Origin: an uncultured Campylobacter sp.
Lineage (GTDB): Bacteria; Campylobacterota; Campylobacteria; Campylobacterales; Campylobacteraceae
Direction of reading: 5' to 3'
Length of the DNA: 64,000 bases
NCBI RefSeq assembly: GCF_937980635.1
Contig: NZ_CALJPG010000031.1
Span: forward strand, 19,960 to 83,959
In this document: one piece after another, positions 40,900-49,710 of the stretch
Layout of the letters: every line of letters begins with the position of its first letter
Numbering within the stretch: the first letter of the stretch is position 1
Notes under the pieces: generated by a model
What the model was told of the DNA's origin: nothing
Databases searched by the model: none
Seen by the model: the letters and a program-made list of their open reading frames with translations, nothing else
Position numbers and translations under genes: made by a program

Positions 40900-42210
40900 A
40901 TGAAAATTTTATGGCAAAGTAAGCTTCAAAACAGGCTTCGAGATATCGGCGAAAATATCCTGATAAAGGGCGATCGCGCATTTTACGTAGGCGATAACGA
41001 CGAACAAAAGCAGATGAAGCTTAGAAAATTCTCGCTCGAAAGCGGCGAGCAGCTAGCAGGCGCGCCTTTCCGCGATTTTACCCGTGCCGCGACCTTTGAC
41101 GATGACGGCCGCACGCTCGTAGTTTTGGGCTTTATTGACACGATTTATAAATTTAACGCCGCGGATCTCGCGCTCATCTCAAAGCATAAAAAGGGCGTGC
41201 TAAAATACGGCAATTTTATCGCGCTAAGTAGCAAGGGCGGCGATAAAAAGGCTATTACGGCGACTGACGATACGCTTTTTATTTACGATTTTGAGACGCA
41301 GACGGGCACGCGAAAGCGATTAAGGAGCTGCGCGGCGATTTTTAAGCAAGATGAGCTAAATTTCTTGATTTTTACGCGCTCGGGTCAAATTTACGGCTTA
41401 AATTTGAGCAGTTGCGAGCTTAAAATCATCGCTAAAGCTTGCCCTATGACGCAGGCGCAGCGCGCAAGCGGCGGATATTGCATTCGCGCGGGCGAGGCTG
41501 GCGAAAACGGCGAAATAGAGGGTGCTAACGAGCTTGTTTTTACGGACGCAAATTTTAACGTTAAATTCCGTGTGAAGCTGGACTTTGATTTCGATAGATT
41601 CGAGCTTGCGGCGGATGGACCAGACGGCTGGCGCGGATACTTTATAAACGAGCTGAATGAGCTGAAGGTTCTTGATCTGCGTAGCGAGGCGGGCGGCTTC
41701 GAGCACGGCAAAACGGGCGACCTCGAGAGCGGCGAGCACGACGGCTCGGGCAAATTTGCGCACGATAAAGCCGAGGAATTTAGATGTGACGAAGCGGACG
41801 AATTTAATTGCAGCGGCTCGGATAAATTTACACGGAACGAGACGAGCAAATCCGGATGCGAAGCGATGGATAAATTTAAACAAAATGAGCCCGCCCGATA
41901 TCTCGCGACAAAGCCTGTTTTGACGCATCAATTTAAACAAAAGGGCGCGAGAATTTTAGGCGTCGTTACGGCTGCTTCTTGCCAGGCTGCGAGCGCAAAA
42001 TACGAAGCGGAGCAAAAGGGCGCATTTGCCGAGCAAAATTTAATGCCCGAAGGCGGCCGTGGTATCGAAAACCGTGAATATTCACTCCTCGCTCCCAGTA
42101 AAAATGAAAAACGCAGGCATCGCACGCCCGAGCGCGCCCTCGATCTCGTACTAGTCGATAACGCTTACGACGAGGACGCGGATCAAATTTTAACCTGCTA
42201 TGAGATCTAA
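40900..42210 (+). CDS. Beta-propeller-like (WD40-type) protein with a low-complexity insertion
   Basis: The 436-residue protein reads as repeated four-strand blades (RAFYVGDNDEQKQMKLRKFS, TLVVLGFIDTIYKFN, KKAITATDDTLFIYDFET, LNFLIFTRSGQIYGLN), so a cytoplasmic propeller is likely; I assign no function. ATG 40900 is chosen because GGAAGGAG lies 8 nt upstream; a longer frame from 40813 has no such site. Residues about 267-330 are a degenerate repeat of 10-11 residues with a Phe at regular spacing (GKFAHDKAEEF, DEADEFNCSGSDKF), and a second low-complexity stretch lies near 350-400. Both look inserted into blades. Confidence 0.7.
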   Translation: MKILWQSKLQNRLRDIGENILIKGDRAFYVGDNDEQKQMKLRKFSLESGEQLAGAPFRDFTRAATFDDDGRTLVVLGFIDTIYKFNAADLALISKHKKGVLKYGNFIALSSKGGDKKAITATDDTLFIYDFETQTGTRKRLRSCAAIFKQDELNFLIFTRSGQIYGLNLSSCELKIIAKACPMTQAQRASGGYCIRAGEAGENGEIEGANELVFTDANFNVKFRVKLDFDFDRFELAADGPDGWRGYFINELNELKVLDLRSEAGGFEHGKTGDLESGEHDGSGKFAHDKAEEFRCDEADEFNCSGSDKFTRNETSKSGCEAMDKFKQNEPARYLATKPVLTHQFKQKGARILGVVTAASCQAASAKYEAEQKGAFAEQNLMPEGGRGIENREYSLLAPSKNEKRRHRTPERALDLVLVDNAYDEDADQILTCYEI

Positions 42211-42637
42211 GCCATTGTCCAAGCACACCCATATTCCTGATTTAAAATTTGCAGCCGTGATTTCACGCCTTTAATTAAGGCGGGTTTGTTAAAAATTTTG
42301 CAAAAATTTTATATAGAATTCTACTAAGACGCGGAAATACCCGTTTAAAAATTCTACGACATGCAGGCGAGACCGCTGCAAAGCGTCGCGGCTAGCGATG
42401 AGTACAGCGCGACGGCAAGGACAAATCTTAACGCCCTAAGTGCGAGCAAATTTAAAGCGCAATCTCAAAGAGGTACGCGCGAAATTTTATCCCTAGCAGC
42501 GGGTTAAATTTCATGACTCGCGCACCCGTGCCCTATCAAATTTAAAATTTCAAATCCGCGGCGAAATTTCGTGATATGACGGCAAAGCGTCGCGGGTCGG
42601 CGATTTGTACGGCGCGACCGCGCCCTTTTCGCCGCTA
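42211..42637. other. Gene-free stretch with an imperfect direct repeat
   Basis: The 427 bp between convergent genes contain no ORF. A 36-37 bp imperfect direct repeat is visible: 42378-42413 and 42582-42618 both begin GCAAAGCGTCGCGG and end with a GTAC(A/G)GCGCGAC block. Several AAATTT cores are scattered between. It may be remains of a duplicated element. Confidence 0.5.
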
Positions 42638-42853
42638 TCAGCACTTGACGTTTTTTGCCTTGCTATCTTGCATCGCGCGGAAAAATTCCGCCCTGCTTAG
42701 CGGGACTTCGTCAGGATGGGCGCTTCTGAAATGGCGCAGATAGCCCTCGTAATCGCCGAGCCCGATGAGCGGCGCAAGCGCGGCATCCGCGCGCGCCAAA
42801 AACCTCGCCACGGCCTTCGGGGCTGCGAGCGGGTTAAATTTAAACTTTTTCAT
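42638..42853 (-). CDS. ybdD: YbdD/YjiX family small protein (DUF466)
   Basis: A 71-residue protein with the family pattern GLGDYEGYLRHFRSAHPDEVPLSRAEFF. YbdD-type proteins are encoded right after CstA/BtsT carbon-starvation transporters and are thought to assist them. It overlaps the end of cstA by 14 nt, so coupling is clear. Confidence 0.9.
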   Translation of the reverse strand: MKKFKFNPLAAPKAVARFLARADAALAPLIGLGDYEGYLRHFRSAHPDEVPLSRAEFFRAMQDSKAKNVKC

Positions 42854-44927
42854 AAACGCCCCTATCTATGTGCTCGCTTTCTGCCAGTTTGAAATACCCC
42901 TCGTTCGCGCCGCCCTTTGAAATTTTAAGGCACATTCGGATCGTTTGGGCGATGACGATGATCGTAACGACGACGAAAAGAGCACATAGCACGGCGTCGA
43001 TGACGTTATTTCTGATGATAGCCTGCGCCTTTTCGATCGCGGCGGGATCGCTCAGGCTAGCGAGCTTGGCGGCGGTATTTTGCGCGATGGCCACGTGGCT
43101 TACTGCGTCGTGCACGCGCTCGCCGTTAGCCGGCATTAACTTTAAGATCGCCGCATAAAGCGTGGTTATAAGCACCCAAATCGCAGGAGTGATCGTAACG
43201 AAGGCGTATTTTTGCTTGCCCATTTTAAAAAGCACCACCGTCGCAAGCAGCAGCGCGATGCCCGCGAGCATCTGATTGGACGCGCCGAAAAGCGGCCACA
43301 GCGTGTAAATTCCGCCCATAGGATCGGTAACGCCGCTGTAGAGCAGATATCCCCAGCCCGCCACGCAGATCACCGTCGCGATGATGCCGTAGAGGGAATT
43401 TTTAGTATCGGAGAATGGCTTATAGACGTTGCCTAAAATTTCTTGCACCATAAAGCGCCCCGTGCGCGTGCCTGCATCGACTGCGGTCAGAATAAACAGC
43501 GCTTCAAACAGAATCGCGAAATGGTACCAAAACGCCATCAGCTCCTTGCCGCCGATGATCTGATGCAGCAGCATCGTTAGCCCCATCGCAAAGGTAGGAG
43601 CGCCGCCCGTACGGCTCATCATCGTGGTTTCGCCGACGTTTGAAGCCAAGGCGCCGATCTGCTCGGGCGTAATGCTAAATCCGATAGAATTTATATACGC
43701 CGCGGCGCTTACCGCGTCTTTGCCGAGTACCGCGGCTGGCGAGTTGATAGCGAAATATTCGCCCGGGCTTAGGATGCACGCCGCTACGAGCGCCATTACG
43801 CCCACAAGGCTCTCCATAAGCATCGAGCCGTAGCCGATGAAAAGAGTGTGGGTTTCGCGCTCGACCATCTTAGGTGTCGTACCGCTGGAGATCAGCGCGT
43901 GAAAGCCCGAGATCGCGCCGCATGCAATCGTGATAAACAAAAACGGAAATATCGAGCCTGCAAAAATGGGACCCGTGCCGTCGATAAATTTCGTCGTAGC
44001 GGGCATTTTAAGCTCGGGCGCGACAAAGATTATCGCGACTGCCATGCCGATGATGACGCCGAGCTTAAGGAAGGTACTTAGATAATCGCGCGGCGCAAGC
44101 AGCAGCCACACAGGCAAGATCGCCGCGATAAAGCCGTAGCCGATCGTAAGAAGCGCGAGCGTCTCGCCCTTTAGCGAAAAAACGTCGTGCCAGTACGGAT
44201 CGATCGAGACGTAATGCCCACCCCAAAGCGCAAGCATCAGCAAAACAAAGCCGATGATCGATGCCTCGCTGACCTTGCCCGGGCGCAAAAACCTCATGTA
44301 AATTCCCATAAATATAGCGATCGGTATCGTCATCGCGATCGTAAAAAGCCCCCACGGCGAGTTCGCAAGCGCCTTTACGACAACCATCGCCAAAATCGCC
44401 ACGATGATCAGCATGATGAAAAAAATCCCGATCATCGCGATGCCGCCCGTGAGCTTGCCCATCTCGTCTTTTATCATCTCGCCGAGGCTCTTGCCACCGC
44501 GTCGCGTAGAGAGCACGAGCACGATGAAATCATGCACCGCGCCTGCGAGCACGACGCCTACCAAAAGCCAAATAGTGCCGGGCAGATAGCCCATCTGTGC
44601 GGCCACTACGGGACCTACGAGCGGTCCTGCGCCTGCGATAGCGGCGAAATGGTGGCCAAAAAGGACGTATTTATTCGTAGGGACGTAATCTCGCCCGTCG
44701 TTTCGGATCACCGCAGGAGTTGCGCGGCGATCGTTCAGCTCGAATACGCGATACGCGATAAAGCGCCCGTAGAAGGTGTATCCGATCAGATAGATGCACG
44801 CGCTGGCCACTACGAGCCAGACGGCGCTGATGCTCTCGCCTTTATTTAGCGCAAGTACGCCGAAACACCACGCCCCTATGACGGCGACCGCCGCCCAAAG
44901 GATCTTTTGCCAAAATTTCATACTCAC
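42840..44927 (-). CDS. cstA: Carbon starvation protein A (pyruvate/peptide transporter)
   Basis: A 695-residue inner-membrane protein with many hydrophobic helices. It has the CstA motifs RDYVPTNKYVLFGHHFAAI, AGAGPLVGPVVAAQMGYLPG and SGFHALISSGTTPKMV. CstA/BtsT proteins import pyruvate, and in Campylobacter also peptides, during nutrient limitation. Length and motifs are standard. Its start is preceded by AAGGAGTGAG. The upstream region (44928-45292) is shared with the divergent haem operon. Confidence 0.95.
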   Translation of the reverse strand: MSMKFWQKILWAAVAVIGAWCFGVLALNKGESISAVWLVVASACIYLIGYTFYGRFIAYRVFELNDRRATPAVIRNDGRDYVPTNKYVLFGHHFAAIAGAGPLVGPVVAAQMGYLPGTIWLLVGVVLAGAVHDFIVLVLSTRRGGKSLGEMIKDEMGKLTGGIAMIGIFFIMLIIVAILAMVVVKALANSPWGLFTIAMTIPIAIFMGIYMRFLRPGKVSEASIIGFVLLMLALWGGHYVSIDPYWHDVFSLKGETLALLTIGYGFIAAILPVWLLLAPRDYLSTFLKLGVIIGMAVAIIFVAPELKMPATTKFIDGTGPIFAGSIFPFLFITIACGAISGFHALISSGTTPKMVERETHTLFIGYGSMLMESLVGVMALVAACILSPGEYFAINSPAAVLGKDAVSAAAYINSIGFSITPEQIGALASNVGETTMMSRTGGAPTFAMGLTMLLHQIIGGKELMAFWYHFAILFEALFILTAVDAGTRTGRFMVQEILGNVYKPFSDTKNSLYGIIATVICVAGWGYLLYSGVTDPMGGIYTLWPLFGASNQMLAGIALLLATVVLFKMGKQKYAFVTITPAIWVLITTLYAAILKLMPANGERVHDAVSHVAIAQNTAAKLASLSDPAAIEKAQAIIRNNVIDAVLCALFVVVTIIVIAQTIRMCLKISKGGANEGYFKLAESEHIDRGVYEKV

Positions 44928-45292
44928 TCCTTAAAGCTTAGCGAGCGGCTTTGGCGCAGTTTGCCGTTTAACAAAACGGTTTGCGCCTTTAAAGCGGGAC
45001 TCGTTAAATAAATTTAGTGCGTATTTTATCGGCGTTTTTATAATTTAAAGCTGAATCGCGAAATTAAAAAGAGCTCTTTCGGCGTTTAAATTTAGCGCCT
45101 AAATTTTGAATTTCAAATTTAAATAGACGGCTTGGCGACGCACAAAATTTTAACATTTAATCGCCCAAATTTAACCTCGCAGCTTTTAGCCATCACGGAA
45201 TTTATCGCGATTTAAGAAATCAAGCGATAAAATCCCATGATAACGATTTTAATTTCTTAATAAAAATCGCGAATACTTTTAGGAGGAAATTT
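44928..45292. other. Divergent control region between cstA and the haem operon
   Basis: The 365 bp carry no gene. The left part has repeated AAATTTAA-type cores. The right part (45201-45280) holds a strong dyad and a Fur-box-like sequence, described separately. Promoters for both directions must lie here but no unambiguous -10 box is called. Confidence 0.5.
45205..45272 (+). promoter_or_regulatory. Dyad and Fur-box-like site upstream of the haem operon
   Basis: Left arm TCGCGATTTAAGAAAT (45205-45220) pairs with ATTTCTT (252-258 of 45 kb) and AAATCGCGA (45264-45272), with a 5-nt bulge. Between the arms, TGATAACGATTTTAA (45238-45252) matches 12 of 15 positions of a Fur-type TGATAATGATTATCA core. 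An AGGAGG site follows at 45281-45286. Iron-dependent repression of haem uptake is the expected logic, but binding is inferred. Confidence 0.45.
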
Positions 45293-45481
45293 ATGCCGGA
45301 TCAAGTGTGCGGCTATGTACTTTTTCGCGCTGATATCAAAAGCTACGCAAACCGTAAAAACAACGATGCGAGCCGCGAGAATTTCATAAATTCCGCGCGC
45401 ATAAATTCCTGGCACCGCTTAAATTTTAAAAATATCCGCCGCGACGAAAATTGCGCGTATAGTTCGCCTGGTGGGCTATGA
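45293..45481 (+). CDS. Possible small leader-like ORF coupled to the permease gene
   Basis: A 62-codon ORF with the strongest ribosome site in the region (AGGAGG, 7 nt spacing to ATG). Its TGA overlaps the permease ATG in an ATGA junction, and the permease has only a weak site of its own. The peptide is polar, rich in Asn/Arg/Ser, with no TM or known domain. It may exist mainly to deliver ribosomes to the permease start, or be a control peptide. It could also be a fortuitous frame. Confidence 0.4.
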   Translation: MPDQVCGYVLFRADIKSYANRKNNDASRENFINSARINSWHRLNFKNIRRDENCAYSSPGGL

Positions 45482-46446
45482 GCTTTAAATTTTATCTCTT
45501 TCTAATCGCAGCTTTCGTCTTGCTTGCTTTAGTAGCCGTAAGTAGCGGCGGGGCGAACATTTCGCTGGGCGACGTCGCGAAATTTTTTACCTTCGGCGAG
45601 ATAGACGAGACCAAGCAGCTCATCTTGCTGCAAATGCGCCTACCGCGCCTAGTAATGGGTATTTTAGTGGGCGCGCTGCTGGCAACTTCGGGCGTGGTAG
45701 TGCAAAGCGTATTTTTAAACCCGCTTGCAGATCCTTACATCATCGGCATTGCCTCGGCGGCGACCTTCGGCGCGGTCATAGCCTATCTGCTGGGGCTTAG
45801 CGACGTTTTTTACGGAATTTTTGCGTTTTTAAGCGCAAGCGCGCTGTCACTCGTGATCTTTAAGCTCGCAGCCCACACCCGCTCGATCTCGACTTTGCTG
45901 ATCGTAGGTATCGCCGTATCGTCGTTTTTGGGCGCATTTACCTCTTTCGCGGTCTATCTCATCGGAGAGGACAGCTTTAGAATTACGGCGTGGATGATGG
46001 GCTATCTAGGCGGCGCAAATTGGCAAAAGATCGCGCTTTTGCTGCTGCCGCTGCTGTTTTGCATGGCGTATTTTTACGCGAAGCGTCACGAGCTAAATAT
46101 CATCTTAAACGGCGACGAGGAGGCGAAGTCACTGGGGCTCAACGTCGAGAAGTCCAAAAAAAGCCTGCTCATCGTCTCCTCGCTCATCATCGGCTTTTCG
46201 GTCGCGTTTACGGGGATGATAGGCTTCGTGGGGCTCATCATCCCGCATACCTTGCGTATGGCGCTTCGCACGTCTAGCAACGCCGTGCTGATCCCTGCTA
46301 GTGCGCTTACGGGAGGACTTTTTCTTTTGTTTTGCGACGTCATAGCCAAAAACATCCTATCGCCGGTAGAAATTCCGATCGGCGTGGTGACCTCCTTTTT
46401 CGGCGCGCCCTTTTTTCTATACCTCGCATTTAGGAAGCATGCATGA
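45478..46446 (+). CDS. FecCD-type ABC transporter permease (haem/cobalamin/siderophore)
   Basis: A 322-residue inner-membrane permease with about nine to ten helices and the family motifs LRLPRLVMGILVGALLATSG-type start (MRLPRLVMG, GALLATSGVVVQ), NPLADPYIIGI and GMIGFVGLIIPH. It works with the ATPase and binding protein that follow, linked by 4-nt ATGA overlaps. The haem-degrading enzyme in the same operon makes haem the likely substrate (ChuB-like), though the family also carries vitamin B12 and siderophores. Confidence 0.9.
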   Translation: MSFKFYLFLIAAFVLLALVAVSSGGANISLGDVAKFFTFGEIDETKQLILLQMRLPRLVMGILVGALLATSGVVVQSVFLNPLADPYIIGIASAATFGAVIAYLLGLSDVFYGIFAFLSASALSLVIFKLAAHTRSISTLLIVGIAVSSFLGAFTSFAVYLIGEDSFRITAWMMGYLGGANWQKIALLLLPLLFCMAYFYAKRHELNIILNGDEEAKSLGLNVEKSKKSLLIVSSLIIGFSVAFTGMIGFVGLIIPHTLRMALRTSSNAVLIPASALTGGLFLLFCDVIAKNILSPVEIPIGVVTSFFGAPFFLYLAFRKHA

Positions 46447-47216
46447 AAATTTCGGCGCTAAACTTCAGCTACGGCAAGCGGGCGATCCTGCAAGACGTAT
46501 GTCTGAATTTAGAACGGGGTAAATTTTACGGGATTTTGGGCCCTAACGGCTGCGGCAAGAGCACTTTGTTAAAAAATATCTTGCAAATTTTAAAGCCTGC
46601 AAGCGGGATCATCGAAATAAACGGCAGAAGAGCGAGCGAATACGGCCTTAAAGAGCTTGCGGCGCTCATCGGCTTCGTACCACAAAAAACGGCTCTCGCC
46701 GCGCCGCTTAGCGTGAAAGAAATTTTGCTTGCGGGCAGATTTTGCCGATTAAAAAGCGCCTTTAGCGGCTACGATGCGAGCGATCACGCTAAAGTGGAAC
46801 AAATGGCAGAGCTTTTGGACGTGAAAAAATTCCTAGAGCGTAGCGCATTTGAGCTAAGCGGCGGGGAGTTCGGACGCGTGCTGCTTGCTAGAGCGCTCGT
46901 CAGCGAGCCTGAAATTTTACTGCTCGATGAGCCCACGGGCGCGCTAGATATGAACTACGCCATCGAGGCGATGAGCATCTGCGAAAACCTGACGCGCTCT
47001 TTAAATTTAACGAGCGTCATCGTGCTGCACGATCTAAATTTAGCCTCGCTGTTTTGCGATGAAATTTTTATGCTAAAAGACGGCGCAGTGAGATATCGCG
47101 GTAGTGCGAGCGAGCTTTTTACGCCGCAGATCATAAAAGAAATTTACGGCTTTGAAGCCTTAATAGTAGAAGAAAACGGGGTAAAGTTTATACTACCCAA
47201 AAAGGAGAAATTATGA
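46443..47216 (+). CDS. ABC transporter ATP-binding protein (FecE/ChuC-like)
   Basis: The 257-residue ATPase has Walker A GPNGCGKST, signature LSGGEFGRVLLARAL, Walker B ILLLDEPTGALD and the switch His in IVLHDLNLASLF. It energises import through the permease encoded just before; both genes overlap by 4 nt. Length and motifs are normal. Confidence 0.93.
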   Translation: MKISALNFSYGKRAILQDVCLNLERGKFYGILGPNGCGKSTLLKNILQILKPASGIIEINGRRASEYGLKELAALIGFVPQKTALAAPLSVKEILLAGRFCRLKSAFSGYDASDHAKVEQMAELLDVKKFLERSAFELSGGEFGRVLLARALVSEPEILLLDEPTGALDMNYAIEAMSICENLTRSLNLTSVIVLHDLNLASLFCDEIFMLKDGAVRYRGSASELFTPQIIKEIYGFEALIVEENGVKFILPKKEKL

Positions 47217-47995
47217 AAAAAATTCTTATAGCTTTGACTGCGGCGAGCTTTGTATTCGCCAAAGGTCTAGTCGTACTTGATCCCGCCGCGGTCGAGATCA
47301 TCTACGCTTTAGGCGCGCAGGATCAGATCGCTGCGATTGCCACCACTTCGATGAGCAAGATCCGCCCGCAGGCTGAAACCGCGAAACTACCCAGCGTAGG
47401 CACTTACGTCAAGCCGAATATGGAAAAGATCGTCGAGCTTAAGCCCGATCTGGTTATCACGAGCTTCCACTCCGCAGGCGTTAGCGAGGATCTGAAAAAG
47501 CTAGGACTTAAGAGCCTTGCGATGGATGCAAACTCCACCGCAGACATCTGCCAAAACGTAAAGAAGGTCGCGGCGATCGTAAAAAAAGAGAGCGAGGCGG
47601 ATAAAATTTGCGCTCAGATGGATGGAATTTTTGCAGACAAACCCGCTCTTCGCGGCAAAAAAGTGGCGCTATTTTTCGGCTCAAACGCCACTATGGCCTT
47701 TAACGACAAAACTCTAGTAGGCGACATTTTCGCTCGCCTAGGCGCCAAAAACATCGCAGACGGCCTAAAGGGCAGCACGCCTTCAGTATCTGCAGAATAC
47801 ATCTTGGAGCAAAACCCCGATATAATCGTCGTCGTAGGCGGCGAGACGGAGGATTTTTTAAAGGCAAATCCGATCCTTAGCAACACCAAAGCGGTAAAAT
47901 CGGGCAAAATTTTAAAGGCCCCGACGCTCATCTTGCGCGGAAGCCCACAGATCGGCGAGACGGTGGATGAAATTTACGCGGAGGCAACGAAATAG
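47213..47995 (+). CDS. Periplasmic substrate-binding protein (TroA/BtuF-like fold)
   Basis: 260 residues with a Sec signal peptide (MKKILIALTAASFVFA). The mature part shows the class-III binding-protein pattern: ALGAQDQIAAIATTS, LPSVGTYVKPNMEKIVELKPDLVI and EYILEQNPDIIVVVGG. It should deliver haem or a related ligand to the permease. It overlaps the ATPase gene by 4 nt and ends directly against the radical SAM gene. No outer-membrane receptor gene (ChuA type) is in the window. Confidence 0.9.
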   Translation: MKKILIALTAASFVFAKGLVVLDPAAVEIIYALGAQDQIAAIATTSMSKIRPQAETAKLPSVGTYVKPNMEKIVELKPDLVITSFHSAGVSEDLKKLGLKSLAMDANSTADICQNVKKVAAIVKKESEADKICAQMDGIFADKPALRGKKVALFFGSNATMAFNDKTLVGDIFARLGAKNIADGLKGSTPSVSAEYILEQNPDIIVVVGGETEDFLKANPILSNTKAVKSGKILKAPTLILRGSPQIGETVDEIYAEATK

Positions 47996-49210
47996 ATGTT
48001 TAAAGAACGCATTAAATCCCACCATCGCTCCAAACTCTTCGAGAGCGTCTCCGCGAGCGAAAACGAGCTGTTCAATGCGCTGGAGCAGCCCGCGAAAGAC
48101 AGCGATTGCGTGATCTATCTGCACGTGCCGTTTTGCGACAACATCTGCTCGTTTTGTTCGATGATGCGCTCCAAACTCGGCGACGAGCTGGACGAATACG
48201 CTAAATTTTTGATCCGCCAGATCAAAGACTACGGCGAGATGCCCTACTTCGACACCAAAAAGATCAAGAGCATATACTTCGGCGGTGGCACGCCGAGCGT
48301 CTTTAGCGAGACGCACTTCGAAAAGGTTCTAGGCGCGCTGCATAAAAATTTCAAGATCGCAGAGGACTGCGAGATCAGCATAGAAACTACGCTGCATAAT
48401 CTAGATACGCAAAAAGCGCTCGCTCTGCAAAGCTTCGGCGTAAATCGCTTTAGCATCGGTGTGCAGACCTTCAGCAGACAGGGGCGTGCGCTTCTAAACC
48501 GCGTGCATAAGCCCGCTCGCGCAATCGAGCGACTAAAGGATCTTAGAGAAAAATTTGACGGCATGCTCTGCTGCGACATCATCTACAACTTCCCGAACGA
48601 AAGCGTGGAGGAAGCGATCGCAGACGCGCGCTACGTAAATGAGCTAGGTCTAGATAGCGCCAGCTTTTACTCGCTGATGTTTTTCGAAGGCTCGGAGCTA
48701 TCCAAAAAGATCGACACCTCCTACTACGATCTGCCGACTGATAAAAAGCTGCACCATGCCTTTGCAGAGGCGCTACTGCAAAGCGGGAATTTCGAGGTTT
48801 TGGAGCTTACCAAACTTGCTCGAAAAGGTCGCGATAACTACGGCTACATCAAGCTAAGCCACAAGGGCACGGATATCCTGCCTATCGGCAACGGCGCGGG
48901 CGGACACGTAGCGGGCTTCGGAATTTACGGCGTGTCGGGGCACAAGATGATCTCGCGAATCGATGAGCGCGAAGCAAAATACGGCGTGCTAAGCAATTTA
49001 TTTCAATACCCGATCGTAAGCTTAAACGCGCTAAAAGACGGCCTAAGCGCGAGCGTTTATGACGAAGCGCTGCAGAAACTAAAGGAATTTGAGAGCTGGG
49101 GGCTTTTGGAGCTTAAGGATGAAAAATCGGTCTTGAACTTGGACGGAATTTTTTGGGGCAACAACATCAACGAAGAGATGGCAAACATCATTAGAAAGGA
49201 CTTTGTATGA
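47996..49210 (+). CDS. hutW: Anaerobic haem-degradation radical SAM methyltransferase (ChuW/HutW type)
   Basis: A 404-residue HemN-related enzyme. The 4Fe-4S cysteines lie in HVPFCDNICSFC (C-x3-C-x2-C), followed by IYFGGGTPSVF and FSIGVQTF as in HemN/HemW/ChuW. In E. coli O157 ChuW opens the haem ring without oxygen and releases iron. The operon with ABC import and a flavodoxin, and not with other haem-biosynthesis genes, favours ChuW/HutW over coproporphyrinogen dehydrogenase. It starts directly at the end of the binding-protein gene (TAGATG). Confidence 0.82.
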   Translation: MFKERIKSHHRSKLFESVSASENELFNALEQPAKDSDCVIYLHVPFCDNICSFCSMMRSKLGDELDEYAKFLIRQIKDYGEMPYFDTKKIKSIYFGGGTPSVFSETHFEKVLGALHKNFKIAEDCEISIETTLHNLDTQKALALQSFGVNRFSIGVQTFSRQGRALLNRVHKPARAIERLKDLREKFDGMLCCDIIYNFPNESVEEAIADARYVNELGLDSASFYSLMFFEGSELSKKIDTSYYDLPTDKKLHHAFAEALLQSGNFEVLELTKLARKGRDNYGYIKLSHKGTDILPIGNGAGGHVAGFGIYGVSGHKMISRIDEREAKYGVLSNLFQYPIVSLNALKDGLSASVYDEALQKLKEFESWGLLELKDEKSVLNLDGIFWGNNINEEMANIIRKDFV

Positions 49211-49710
49211 AAAAAATCGTGCTTTACACCTCGCAAACGGGTAACACGAAAAAAGTGGGCGACGCGATCGCCGAGCAACTAGGCTGCGAGAGCCTAAATT
49301 TCCGCGACTTTGAAGGCGAGATCGATGACTACGACTTTATAGCCTTGGGCTTTTACGTCGATAAGGGCGAGGCCGAGGCGAAATTTACGCGCTTTTTACG
49401 CAAGATTCACGGCAAAAAGCTTGGCGTTTTTATGACTCTGGGCGCGGAGCCGGACGGCGAGCATTCGCGCAAGTGCCTAGATAGCTTTGAAGAGGGGCTT
49501 AAAGCAAACGGCAACGAGATCGTAAGGGAGTTTGCCTGCCAGGGCGCGATCGATCCGAATCTACTTGAAACGATGCGCAAAATGGCGGCCGGCGGCAACT
49601 CGCCCCACCCTATCACCCCCGAGCGACTTGCGCGCTGGGCGGAGGCTGCGAAACACCCGGACGAGAAGGATCTGGCGGACGCAAAAGCAGCATTTACGGG
49701 GATAGAATAA
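49207..49710 (+). CDS. Flavodoxin-family protein, probable electron donor to the haem-degrading enzyme
   Basis: 167 residues opening with the FMN-phosphate loop YTSQTGNTKKVGDAIA. The rest matches short flavodoxin-fold proteins found with haem or bilin metabolism (IALGFYVDKGEAEAKF; MTLGAEPDGEHS). It overlaps hutW by 4 nt. Radical SAM enzymes need a low-potential one-electron donor, so it probably feeds the ChuW/HutW enzyme; this is inferred from position. Confidence 0.85.
   Translation: MKKIVLYTSQTGNTKKVGDAIAEQLGCESLNFRDFEGEIDDYDFIALGFYVDKGEAEAKFTRFLRKIHGKKLGVFMTLGAEPDGEHSRKCLDSFEEGLKANGNEIVREFACQGAIDPNLLETMRKMAAGGNSPHPITPERLARWAEAAKHPDEKDLADAKAAFTGIE

Noticed and set aside
47996..49210. Coproporphyrinogen III dehydrogenase (HemN) for the radical SAM gene
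   Set aside because: Operon context with haem import and a flavodoxin favours ChuW/HutW; kept as alternative only.
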